A DNA stretch of 12,553 nucleotides from an uncultured Collinsella sp. (GTDB taxonomy: Bacteria > Actinomycetota > Coriobacteriia > Coriobacteriales > Coriobacteriaceae), in contig CABUSL010000048.1 of the NCBI GenBank assembly GCA_902494295.1, positions 1 through 12,553 of the forward strand, read 5' to 3'. Made by a program: the position numbers and the translations under genes. Numbering within the stretch: the first letter of the stretch is position 1; the number at the start of each line of letters is the position of its first letter. The notes under the pieces were generated by a model. The model was given only the letters and a program-made list of their open reading frames with translations. It made no database searches and was not told the origin of the DNA. Below, piece by piece: positions 7,126-12,553 of the stretch.

Positions 7126-9849
7126 TTACTTCTTCTTTTTGCTTGGCATCGAGACTTTGATGCCTTGGGCGGACTTGGTCACGCGAGAGCGCTTGGCTCC
7201 GGTACTCTTCTTTTTCTTGGGCTGGGCCTGGGCCACGCCCTCGAGTGCGCGGGCCTCGGCCTCGCGAGCGGTGCGATCTTCGCGGCGCTGCGCCATGTCG
7301 GCGGCGACGCGCTTGGCAAAACGCTCGGCTGTCGAACCCGTCGAGCTCACCTTGCCGCCACCGCGACCCAGGTGGACGCGCACACCACGGCCAAAAACAG
7401 TTGCGGCATGACGACGACGCGGCTTGAGCGAATCCATCATCGTGGCGAGCTTAAAGAACACCGAGCAGGTAAAGACCACGATAACAGCCAAGATAACCAT
7501 CTGGCCCATCGACAGGTTGGCAATAGACAGCAGCTCTGGGAATCCGATAACGCCCACCAGGATGCCGGCGACTACAAACACAAAGAGCACCACACGTAAG
7601 GGCGTGAGAGGCTGCGAGATGCGCCAGATCAGGCTGACGCTCGCCGCGCACGACGTAAGCAAGCACATCGTAGACAGCGTGAGCTGGCTAAAGCCAAACA
7701 CGCGCGCCACAAAGATATCGAGCACCGCAGCCAAAATGACCGCAATCGACGCCGGCAGTGCACGCTTGAGTACGTTAGTCAAAAACGCACCCTTCACGCG
7801 AGCATTGTTGGGCTCCAGGCCCAACACAAAGCCCGGCGCGCCGATGCAGAAGAAGTTGATGAGCGTCATCTGGATGGGCTCGAAGGGATACGGCGGCAGC
7901 GCAATGCACAGCGCCGCCAGGCCCATCGAGAACAGCGTCTTGGTCAGGAACAGCGAGGCCGAACGCTGCAGGTTGTTGATGGAGCGACGGCCCTCGGCCA
8001 CCACGGCGGGCATCGAGGCAAAGTCGTTGTCGACCAGCACGATCTCGGCCACGTTACGCGCGGCATCGGAGCCGGCCGCCATGGCAACGGAGCAGTCGGC
8101 CTCCTTGAGAGCCAGCACGTCGTTGACGCCGTCGCCCGTCATGGCCACGGTGTGCTCGCGGCGCTTGAGCGCCTGCACGAGCTCGCGCTTCTGCTGCGGG
8201 GTCACACGACCAAAGACATGGTAGCGGTCCACTGCGGCATCGAGCTTGGCCGGCGTGTCGAGCGTCGTGGCGTCCACATAAGCGTCCGCCCCCGGCACGC
8301 CCACCACGCGCGCGATCGACGACACCGTACGCGGGTCGTCGCCACTGATCACGTTGAGGGTCACGCCCTGCTCGTTAAAGTAGCCGATGGTCTCGGCCGC
8401 CGAGGTACGAATCTCGTCGCGGATGGTCACAAAGCCCACGGGCTCGGCCACGCCCACCATATCGCCATCGGGCGTAAAGCCGTCAACGCGCGCCACCACG
8501 AGCACGCGGCAGGTATCGGCAAGCTCGGCGACACGGTTCTCGACCTGAGAAAACACACGATCAGAAAGCACAAACTGCGCAGCGCCCATTACGTAGGAGC
8601 CCTGCGCAAACGAAGCGCCACTCCATTTTTTAGACGACGAGAACGGAATGACCGACAGCGGCTCAGACACCTCGACCGGGCGATCGGCGTAATAGTTGAG
8701 CAGCGCCTGGCAGGTCTCGTTGGCATCGGCCGAAGTCGCACGTGCCACGTTAGCCAGCGCAAAATCGAGCACTGTGGTATCGACGGGAACAGCCGCCTCG
8801 ACCGAGTCCACGCCAAAGCCAACACCCTCAACAGGCAGCGGGTAGGTGCCCTCGACCTCCATGCGGCCCGACGTGATAGTGCCCGTCTTGTCCAGGCACA
8901 GCACGTCGACGCGAGCGAGCGTCTCGATGCAGTAGAGCTGCTGCGCCAGCACCTTGCGGCGGGCCAGGCGCACCGTGGCGATGGCGAGCACCGACGAGGT
9001 CAGCAGCACCAGGCCTTGCGGGATCATGCCCAGCAGGGCGCCCACCGTGGACAGCAGCGCCGACGAAGGCACATGACCAACCAACAGCTCGGAGAAGCCC
9101 CACGAAAGCGCGCTATCGCCCGGGGTTCCCGCGCCATCCCACAGCTCGCTCACACTCGAGGCAAACAACGCCAAACCGAGCGGGATCATGATGATGCTCG
9201 CAAAGCGCACGATGGCGTTGAGCACGTTCATGATCTCGGAATTGACCTTTTTGACGTACTTGGCCTCGTTATTAATTTTGGCCACGTAGTTGTCGGCGCC
9301 GACATGAATCACGCGGGCGCGCAGCAAGCCCGAGTCGATAAAGCTGCCGCTCATGAGCTCGGAACCGGGCTGTTTCTTAATAAGGTCGCTCTCGCCCGTC
9401 AGCAGGCTCTCGTTCACGAGCGCCTCGCCCGAAACCACCACGGCGTCAGCGGGAATCTGATCGCCGCGCCCCAGGCGGATGATGTCGTCGAGAACGATCT
9501 GGTCCAAGTCGAGCTCCACCTCGGCACCGTCGCGCACCGCGATGGCCTTCTTGGAGGTCAGCAGCGTGAGCTTATCGACCATCTTCTTGGAACGCATGGA
9601 CTGAATGACGCCGATAGCGGTGTTCAAGAACACCACGAACAGGAACGTCAGATTCTTAAACGAACCGGTCAAAATGACCAGGAAAGCCAAGATCACGTTG
9701 ATCAAATTGAACAGCGTGCAGAGGTTCTCGATGATGAGCTCTTTGACCGACTTGGTCTTGAGCTCCATGTTGCGGTTGATCTTACCGGCGGCGATGCGCT
9801 CCTCGACCTCGGCGGTCGAGAGTCCGCGCTCGATATCCGTTGCTGCCAT
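7126..9849 (-). CDS. CtpE-like P-type cation-transporting ATPase
   Basis: Membrane pump using ATP and a phospho-aspartate intermediate. Positions are counted from the longest reading (start 9864); subtract five for the preferred start. Motifs: actuator TGES (156-159), M4 motif MIPQGLVLLTSS (280-291), phosphorylation site DKTGTIT (325-331, Asp325), KKWSGASF nucleotide site (412-419), TGDGVNDVLALKEAD (576-590). Membrane spans lie near 47-65, 70-90, 220-240, 265-295 and, after the ATP domain, about six more between 640 and 805. The PQGL in M4, in place of the PEGL of classical calcium pumps, and the VNDVLALKEAD hinge resemble mycobacterial CtpE and pneumococcal Exp7, linked to calcium uptake; substrate is therefore only a suggestion. 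Residues 815-912 form an Arg/Lys-rich tail ending in runs of lysine, unusual for the family. Starts GTG 9864, ATG 9861 and ATG 9849 are in frame; only 9849 has a purine-rich site (GGGA) at suitable distance. Confidence 0.93.
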   Translation of the reverse strand: MAATDIERGLSTAEVEERIAAGKINRNMELKTKSVKELIIENLCTLFNLINVILAFLVILTGSFKNLTFLFVVFLNTAIGVIQSMRSKKMVDKLTLLTSKKAIAVRDGAEVELDLDQIVLDDIIRLGRGDQIPADAVVVSGEALVNESLLTGESDLIKKQPGSELMSGSFIDSGLLRARVIHVGADNYVAKINNEAKYVKKVNSEIMNVLNAIVRFASIIMIPLGLALFASSVSELWDGAGTPGDSALSWGFSELLVGHVPSSALLSTVGALLGMIPQGLVLLTSSVLAIATVRLARRKVLAQQLYCIETLARVDVLCLDKTGTITSGRMEVEGTYPLPVEGVGFGVDSVEAAVPVDTTVLDFALANVARATSADANETCQALLNYYADRPVEVSEPLSVIPFSSSKKWSGASFAQGSYVMGAAQFVLSDRVFSQVENRVAELADTCRVLVVARVDGFTPDGDMVGVAEPVGFVTIRDEIRTSAAETIGYFNEQGVTLNVISGDDPRTVSSIARVVGVPGADAYVDATTLDTPAKLDAAVDRYHVFGRVTPQQKRELVQALKRREHTVAMTGDGVNDVLALKEADCSVAMAAGSDAARNVAEIVLVDNDFASMPAVVAEGRRSINNLQRSASLFLTKTLFSMGLAALCIALPPYPFEPIQMTLINFFCIGAPGFVLGLEPNNARVKGAFLTNVLKRALPASIAVILAAVLDIFVARVFGFSQLTLSTMCLLTSCAASVSLIWRISQPLTPLRVVLFVFVVAGILVGVIGFPELLSIANLSMGQMVILAVIVVFTCSVFFKLATMMDSLKPRRRHAATVFGRGVRVHLGRGGGKVSSTGSTAERFAKRVAADMAQRREDRTAREAEARALEGVAQAQPKKKKSTGAKRSRVTKSAQGIKVSMPSKKKK

Positions 9850-9879
9850 ACCACGTCCCATCACGTCGCGTCGGTATAA

Positions 9880-9913
9880 GAAAAACCGCCCGGACCATGC
9901 GAGGTTCGGACGG
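9880..9913 (-). terminator. Terminator-like hairpin just upstream of the ATPase start
   Basis: On the minus strand CCGTCCGAACC pairs with GGTCCGGGCGG (11 positions, one A-C mismatch and one G-T) around a TCGCAT loop, followed by five T. It is a standard intrinsic terminator layout, and ends only about 30 bases before the preferred ATPase ATG. It could end transcription of whatever gene originally preceded the ATPase, before phage insertion, or act as an attenuator in the ATPase leader. Confidence 0.75.
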
Positions 9914-10026
9914 TCTTACGTTCGATGGTGCCCCGTCTGCCTAGATTCTAGAACCGAGATCTGTGCCATTGGGACCGTCGTGCTGCTCAGGATACCACGG
10001 GCGGCGTAGCGTCACCTTTTCTCGAG
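9914..10026. other. Non-coding stretch between two terminators: likely prophage/host junction
   Basis: These 113 bases lie between the phage terminator (10027-10058) and the hairpin before the ATPase. I find no convincing ORF, tRNA or tRNA 3' fragment, nor a clear promoter; a weak TATCCT (minus strand, near 9993) has no good -35. It holds the palindrome TTCTAGAA (9946-9953) and a heptamer GACGGTC (minus strand, 9979-9973) complementary to GACCGTC at 9915-9909. As the DNA between the lysis cassette and a chromosomal gene, it is where an attachment site would be expected; the core cannot be defined without the other prophage end. Confidence 0.45.
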
Positions 10027-10030
10027 AAAA
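10017..10030. repeat. 14-bp perfect palindrome
   Basis: TTTTCTCGAGAAAA reads identically on both strands and overlaps the T tract of the phage terminator by four bases. It could be a protein-binding site, part of an attachment site, or a by-product of the A/T tract. The sequence is certain; the role is unknown. Confidence 0.6.
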
Positions 10031-10058
10031 AAGCCCGCCCGGGATAACCCGAGCGGGC
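10027..10058 (-). terminator. Strong intrinsic terminator of the prophage late operon
   Basis: On the minus strand GCCCGCTCGGG pairs with CCCGGGCGGGC (11 bp, one G-T wobble) around a TTAT loop, followed by TTTTTT. It starts five bases after the stop codon of the DUF3789-like gene and closes the lysis cassette. Confidence 0.92.
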
Positions 10059-10063
10059 CGCGG

Positions 10064-10153
10064 CTAGTGCCGGTTGATGCTCACGAGACACAGCCCGATT
10101 GTCGCCACGGTGCCGCCGAAGAGCGAGCCGAGGACGAATGCCAACGCGATCAT
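10064..10153 (-). CDS. DUF3789-like small membrane peptide, 29 residues
   Basis: The peptide is almost entirely one membrane helix (FVLGSLFGGTVATIGLCLV, residues 6-24) with a polar SINRH end. The pattern LGSLxGGxVxxxxMC/LC matches the short DUF3789 proteins that often follow phage endolysin genes. The ATG lies one base after the endolysin stop (TAGCATG) with no separate ribosome binding site, pointing to translational coupling. The frame is open further upstream, but that extension lies wholly within the endolysin gene in another frame. The role is unknown; assistance in lysis is a guess from position and topology. Confidence 0.75.
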   Translation of the reverse strand: MIALAFVLGSLFGGTVATIGLCLVSINRH

Positions 10154-10154
10154 G

Positions 10155-11219
10155 CTAGTACGGGTTGCCGTCGGTGACGCAGACCTGCAAGCGGTCGAGC
10201 GGCTCGCCGAAGAAACCGGCGAAATCATCGCCGCCGTAGGTGGAGCCGTCGTCGCACACGGTATCGAGCCATCCGGCACGCGCAGTGGTCTGCGAGCGGT
10301 ACCACGCCTGCTTGTACTCCTCGCCGCCCGGGGTCACGTAGTACATGCGCACGCCGTCGATGGTGTGGCCGGCGATACCGGCGCAACCGTTGACGGTGTC
10401 GTTGCGGTCGCCCTTGGTCACATAGGGTAGCCAGCCGTCCTCGATGGTATGCACCTGATACTTGAGCGTACCGCGATCGACTCGGGCGCAAAGGAGGTCG
10501 TGCTGTCGGCACGGATACCCTGCGAAGCCGTCGTCCCCAGCGCCGAAGTCCGTCACCTCGTCCAGCCAGCCGCCGCCCTTGAGGTGGAGGGAGTAGTGGA
10601 CGGGGATGCGCTTGCCGGATGCCTTCGAGAAGCCGCCGGATGCCGCCTGGGCGGGCTTTGCCGCGGCAGGCTTGGCGGCGGTGGAGGGAGCGGGTGCCTT
10701 GCCGCCCTTCATCGCGTCATACCACGCCTGGGCGCGCTGCATGTAATGGTCGCGCTGGGAGCCCGCGAGCTCGCCGGGGCAAGCCGTGGCGCTCCAGTAG
10801 CGGTGCGGGAAGACATTCTTGCACCACTCGGGGCGACCGAGGCCGTAGTACAGGCACAGGGCCGCGACCAGATGCGCGCCGCTCTCGATTGCCTTCTCGT
10901 GGACCGTCCACGGGTTGCTGCCGCTGTTCGCGTGCTCAATCGAGATGGTCGTGTCGTTGCCGCGTCCGGTGCCGATTCCGTCGCCGCAGGCGTAGGCGCG
11001 GTCGAGATCGTTGACGTGCTGCACGATGTAGCCGTTGCGGTCAACCGAGTAGTGCGCCGAGCAGCCGTTGGCACCCCAGATGCCGTTGCACTGGCCGGCG
11101 TTGAGGTCGCCGGCCATGTGGTGGATGGTCACGCCCTTGATGCCGAACGGACGGCCTGCGGAGAAGTTGCGCCCCAGAAGCTTGTACTCGTCCGGTTGGA
11201 CGTTCGCGAAGTCTGCCAT
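10155..11219 (-). CDS. Phage endolysin: N-acetylmuramoyl-L-alanine amidase with C-terminal GWL repeats
   Basis: Cuts the bond between N-acetylmuramic acid and L-alanine in peptidoglycan to lyse the host. It has 354 residues. The Amidase_2/PGRP-type domain spans about 10-165, with zinc ligands His34 (TIHHMAG), His139 (FPHRYW) and Cys147 (TACPGE), plus SIEHAN (93-98). An Ala/Pro/Lys linker (172-195) leads to three related units with G-W-L at 217-219, 262-264 and 316-318. Each continues to an A-G pair and a hydrophobic strand, and they resemble cell-wall-binding repeats of the ChW type. There is no signal peptide, so export depends on a holin. The ATG at 11219 has AAGGAGG six bases upstream and is one base after the holin stop (TAACATG); the longer in-frame reading to 11300 overlaps the holin gene and is rejected. 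Confidence 0.95.
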   Translation of the reverse strand: MADFANVQPDEYKLLGRNFSAGRPFGIKGVTIHHMAGDLNAGQCNGIWGANGCSAHYSVDRNGYIVQHVNDLDRAYACGDGIGTGRGNDTTISIEHANSGSNPWTVHEKAIESGAHLVAALCLYYGLGRPEWCKNVFPHRYWSATACPGELAGSQRDHYMQRAQAWYDAMKGGKAPAPSTAAKPAAAKPAQAASGGFSKASGKRIPVHYSLHLKGGGWLDEVTDFGAGDDGFAGYPCRQHDLLCARVDRGTLKYQVHTIEDGWLPYVTKGDRNDTVNGCAGIAGHTIDGVRMYYVTPGGEEYKQAWYRSQTTARAGWLDTVCDDGSTYGGDDFAGFFGEPLDRLQVCVTDGNPY

Positions 11220-11220
11220 G

Positions 11221-11526
11221 TTAGTCCTCCTTGATGTCGCCGAGCGCCAGCAGGGCGTCCAGCCATTTGTCCGTGATGCCGACCGATTTGAAGGCCGCAT
11301 AGGCCACCTGCACGCCGCCTACCGCGGCGAAGATGGACGTCACCCACGCCGAGGGTTCGGTCGGGACGCCGCCCGACATGGCCGTGAGGGCGCCGCATCC
11401 CGCCGAGACGGCGATGGCCGTCCAGCGGGCGACGTTGCCCGTCATCGCCTTCGTCTTGATGGCCTGCACGATGTACGGCACGACCAGCACCGTGCACACC
11501 GTGAGGCCCGCCTGGACCTCATTCAT
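11221..11526 (-). CDS. Holin candidate, three membrane spans
   Basis: The protein has 101 residues with predicted membrane segments at about 6-23, 33-52 and 60-80, and a short charged C-terminal tail (GDIKED), the size and layout of a class I holin. It would form pores letting the endolysin reach the wall. The ATG at 11526 is preceded by AGGAG seven bases upstream, and that site overlaps the stop of the gene before it. Its place immediately before the amidase supports the call. I cannot name the holin family from the sequence alone. Confidence 0.8.
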   Translation of the reverse strand: MNEVQAGLTVCTVLVVPYIVQAIKTKAMTGNVARWTAIAVSAGCGALTAMSGGVPTEPSAWVTSIFAAVGGVQVAYAAFKSVGITDKWLDALLALGDIKED

Positions 11527-11536
11527 TCGATTGCTC

Positions 11537-11950
11537 CTATCTGTCGGATTCCTTGCTGTAGATCAGGTCGACGCGGTCGCAGATGTGGTCGACCTTCTCC
11601 GCCATTCCCTGGCTGCGCGCTTGGCTGTGGGCAAGGTCGTTGTGCAGGACCTCGTTGGACGCCACGACCGACTCCATCAGCGTCTTCATGGCCTCCATGA
11701 GCGAGTTGCTGCGCTCCATCTGCGCGGCGATGCGGCCCTCCATCTGCGAGCGTTCGCGGTCCCGCTGCGCGCGCTCGTCGACCTCGGCCTGCTTGCGCTC
11801 CTCGCGCTTCATGTCGATGCCGGCCTTGCGTTCGTTCTGCCTTTTGTATTCATCCAAAAACTGGCGGCCGAAGTAGAACGCTATGAGGCCGAGAAGGACG
11901 CCACCGAGCCATCCCGGCCCATATGGCGCAAAGAGCTTGAGCACTTCCAT
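11537..11950 (-). CDS. Small TM plus coiled-coil phage protein, possibly BhlA/UviB-type holin-like
   Basis: The 137 residues comprise a short N terminus, one membrane span at about 13-28 (GWLGGVLLGLIAFYFG), then a long, highly charged helical region (30-128) with heptad-like patterning that should form a coiled coil. A membrane helix followed by a charged coil is the layout of BhlA/UviB holin-like proteins, but this one is longer than the usual 70-90 residues. The ATG at 11950 has AAGGAGG about nine bases upstream and lies 20 bases after the xkdX stop. The longer in-frame reading to 12034 overlaps xkdX and is rejected. It may be a second holin, a holin partner or a spanin-like factor. Confidence 0.75.
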   Translation of the reverse strand: MEVLKLFAPYGPGWLGGVLLGLIAFYFGRQFLDEYKRQNERKAGIDMKREERKQAEVDERAQRDRERSQMEGRIAAQMERSNSLMEAMKTLMESVVASNEVLHNDLAHSQARSQGMAEKVDHICDRVDLIYSKESDR

Positions 11951-11970
11951 CCTGAGCGCCCTCCTTCCGC

Positions 11971-12138
11971 CTATTCGGCCGTGTACTCCTCGCCGGCGAT
12001 CTCCTTGTACTCGTCGGCGGTAATCCACTTGCACTCGACTGCCTTATGCACTCGTGCCTTGCTCCAAAGAGGTCGGTCGTAGTACTTCTTGACGAGAGCG
12101 AAGTGCTTGGAGTGCTCGTCGGTCTTCTTCGTCGGCAT
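11971..12138 (-). CDS. xkdX: XkdX family phage protein, 55 residues
   Basis: Translation gives MPTKKTDEHSKHFALV followed by KKYYDRPLWSKARVHKAVEC and KWITADEYKEIAGEEYTAE. The tyrosine pair, the LWSK...V..AV core and the WIT-x-x-EY-x-x-I-x-GEEY ending are the hallmarks of the XkdX family, found between tail and lysis genes of many phages and of the PBSX element of Bacillus. Its molecular role is not established. The ATG shares one base with the stop of the preceding gene (TAATG), and GGAGGTGA lies six bases upstream within the end of that gene, so coupling is likely. Confidence 0.9.
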   Translation of the reverse strand: MPTKKTDEHSKHFALVKKYYDRPLWSKARVHKAVECKWITADEYKEIAGEEYTAE

Positions 12139-12464
12139 TACTGGTCACCTCCGACCGTCATGAGCAGGTAGTCGATGTTTGCCGTGTTCTGCTCGGTCTG
12201 CGTCGGCTGCGACGCCCGCTCGCGCATCTGGTCGAGCAGCGCCGACACGTCGAGCGTCTCGCCGCTGTCGTAGGCGGCGAGCGCCGCGGTGTAGGCGAGC
12301 TTTCGCGCCTTCCGCTCAGCGTACTCGTCATCGTCGATAACGCCCGCGTCGTGCGCCGCGTCGGGGTCGCCGATCTGCGACAGCAGATCGCGCAGGGCGT
12401 TGACCTCGGCCATGGTGCCATCTTGAAGCTCGTTGGGGCGCGGCATGTCTTCCTCAGTGTCCAT
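12138..12464 (-). CDS. Small acidic phage protein of unknown function
   Basis: The protein has 108 residues, is acidic and predicted mostly helical, with no membrane span. It includes a charged EYAERKARKLAYTAALAAYD helix (47-66), then DVSALLDQMRERA (72-84) and ends ANIDYLLMTVGGDQ. Small proteins of this kind, with a C-terminal helix containing NIDYL/M-M, commonly stand directly before xkdX in phage late operons, but their function is unknown. The ATG at 12464 has GGAAGGAG five bases upstream. It overlaps xkdX by one base. Confidence 0.82.
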   Translation of the reverse strand: MDTEEDMPRPNELQDGTMAEVNALRDLLSQIGDPDAAHDAGVIDDDEYAERKARKLAYTAALAAYDSGETLDVSALLDQMRERASQPTQTEQNTANIDYLLMTVGGDQ

Positions 12465-12503
12465 GCGGACTCCTTCCTTATCGGGGAATGTGCCGCCATC
12501 GTA

Positions 12504-12551
12504 TTAGCGCCGTGAGATTGCCTGGCCGTTTGGGCGGGCGCGAAGAAAGAA
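12504..12551 (-). CDS. Possible 3' end of the upstream phage gene (partial)
   Basis: Reading in from the right edge, one minus frame gives FFLRARPNGQAISRR and stops at TAA (12506-12504), 39 bases before the next ATG. A second frame is also open until a TAA at 12480-12478, 13 bases before the ATG. Only one can be the tail of the preceding gene, probably a tail or fibre protein by position. The choice is a guess based on how protein-like the residues look. Confidence 0.25.
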   Translation of the reverse strand, partial: FFLRARPNGQAISRR

Positions 12552-12553
12552 GG

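Noticed and set aside
8152..9879. 575-codon open frame on the plus strand opposite the ATPase
   Set aside because: Its translation is rich in His/Arg/Gly without recognisable motifs, and it mirrors a clearly coding P-type ATPase frame. Long antisense frames are expected in high-GC genes.
9914..10026. tRNA or tRNA 3' fragment serving as attachment site
   Set aside because: CCA-like ends occur (for example GGCACCA on the minus strand) but no T-arm with the TTCRANN loop and matching stem can be drawn on either strand.
9865..10026. Known metal riboswitch (yybP-ykoY, M-box, NiCo) before the ATPase
   Set aside because: I could not find the conserved core sequences of these classes by eye. Only a terminator and a short alternative pairing are visible.
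11220..11300. Upstream extension of the endolysin by 27 residues
   Set aside because: The extension overlaps the holin gene and is Arg/Ser-rich. The ATG at 11219 has an ideal AAGGAGG site.
11951..12034. Upstream extension of the coiled-coil protein by 28 residues
   Set aside because: It overlaps xkdX in another frame and is Arg/Gly-rich. The ATG at 11950 has AAGGAGG.
12158..12499. 113-codon frame overlapping the small acidic protein
   Set aside because: It is a frame-shifted shadow rich in Arg/Ser/Thr, whereas the other frame has a good ribosome binding site and couples to xkdX.
1..12553. CRISPR arrays, insertion sequences, transposase or integrase genes
   Set aside because: No regularly spaced repeats, terminal inverted repeats or recombinase motifs were seen. 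The integrase, if the prophage is intact, must be outside the window.

Overview
The window looks like chromosomal DNA of a high-GC gut actinobacterium of class Coriobacteriia, most likely Collinsella or a close relative. This rests on the high GC content, the mreBCD/PBP2 cluster, and the Coriobacteriia-like flavour of the zinc-ribbon, TPR and cyclophilin proteins. The genus is an inference and was not tested by database search. All recognised genes lie on the minus strand, so transcription runs from high to low coordinates.

Right part (about 10027-12553): the end of a prophage late operon. In transcription order it holds a possible tail of an upstream gene, a small acidic protein, an XkdX-family protein too short for most ORF cut-offs, a one-TM coiled-coil protein resembling BhlA/UviB holin-like proteins, a three-TM holin candidate, an N-acetylmuramoyl-L-alanine amidase endolysin with three C-terminal GWL repeats, and a 29-residue DUF3789-like membrane peptide. 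The genes are separated by 20 bases or fewer, two gaps are a single base and one pair overlaps by one base. The block ends in a strong intrinsic terminator at 10027-10058. It reads as a complete lysis cassette. The structural genes would lie beyond the right edge.

Junction (about 9850-10026): non-coding DNA between the phage terminator and the ATPase. It contains a second terminator-like hairpin just upstream of the ATPase start, a possible competing pairing partner, and a 14-base perfect palindrome. This is the most likely place for the prophage/host boundary, and also a candidate 5' leader with an attenuator.

Left part (1-9849): host genes. A CtpE-like P-type cation ATPase with an unusual basic C-terminal tail is followed by a two-zinc-ribbon, single-TM protein of unknown function. 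Next comes a transcription unit with a good promoter, encoding a cyclophilin peptidyl-prolyl isomerase and a TPR/TM protein. The block finishes with mreB, mreC, mreD and the N-terminal 381 residues of penicillin-binding protein 2, which is cut by the window edge just before its catalytic SxxK motif. The mre/PBP2 genes form the core of the elongasome: cytoskeletal filament, membrane scaffold and transpeptidase. Several host genes use TTG or GTG starts supported by good ribosome binding sites.

I saw no CRISPR array, tRNA, rRNA or insertion sequence. No gap exceeds 300 bases. Nothing here is convincingly a new system. The best leads are the leader/junction at 9850-10063, the two-holin-plus-DUF3789 lysis cassette, and the two uncharacterised membrane proteins beside the elongasome genes.
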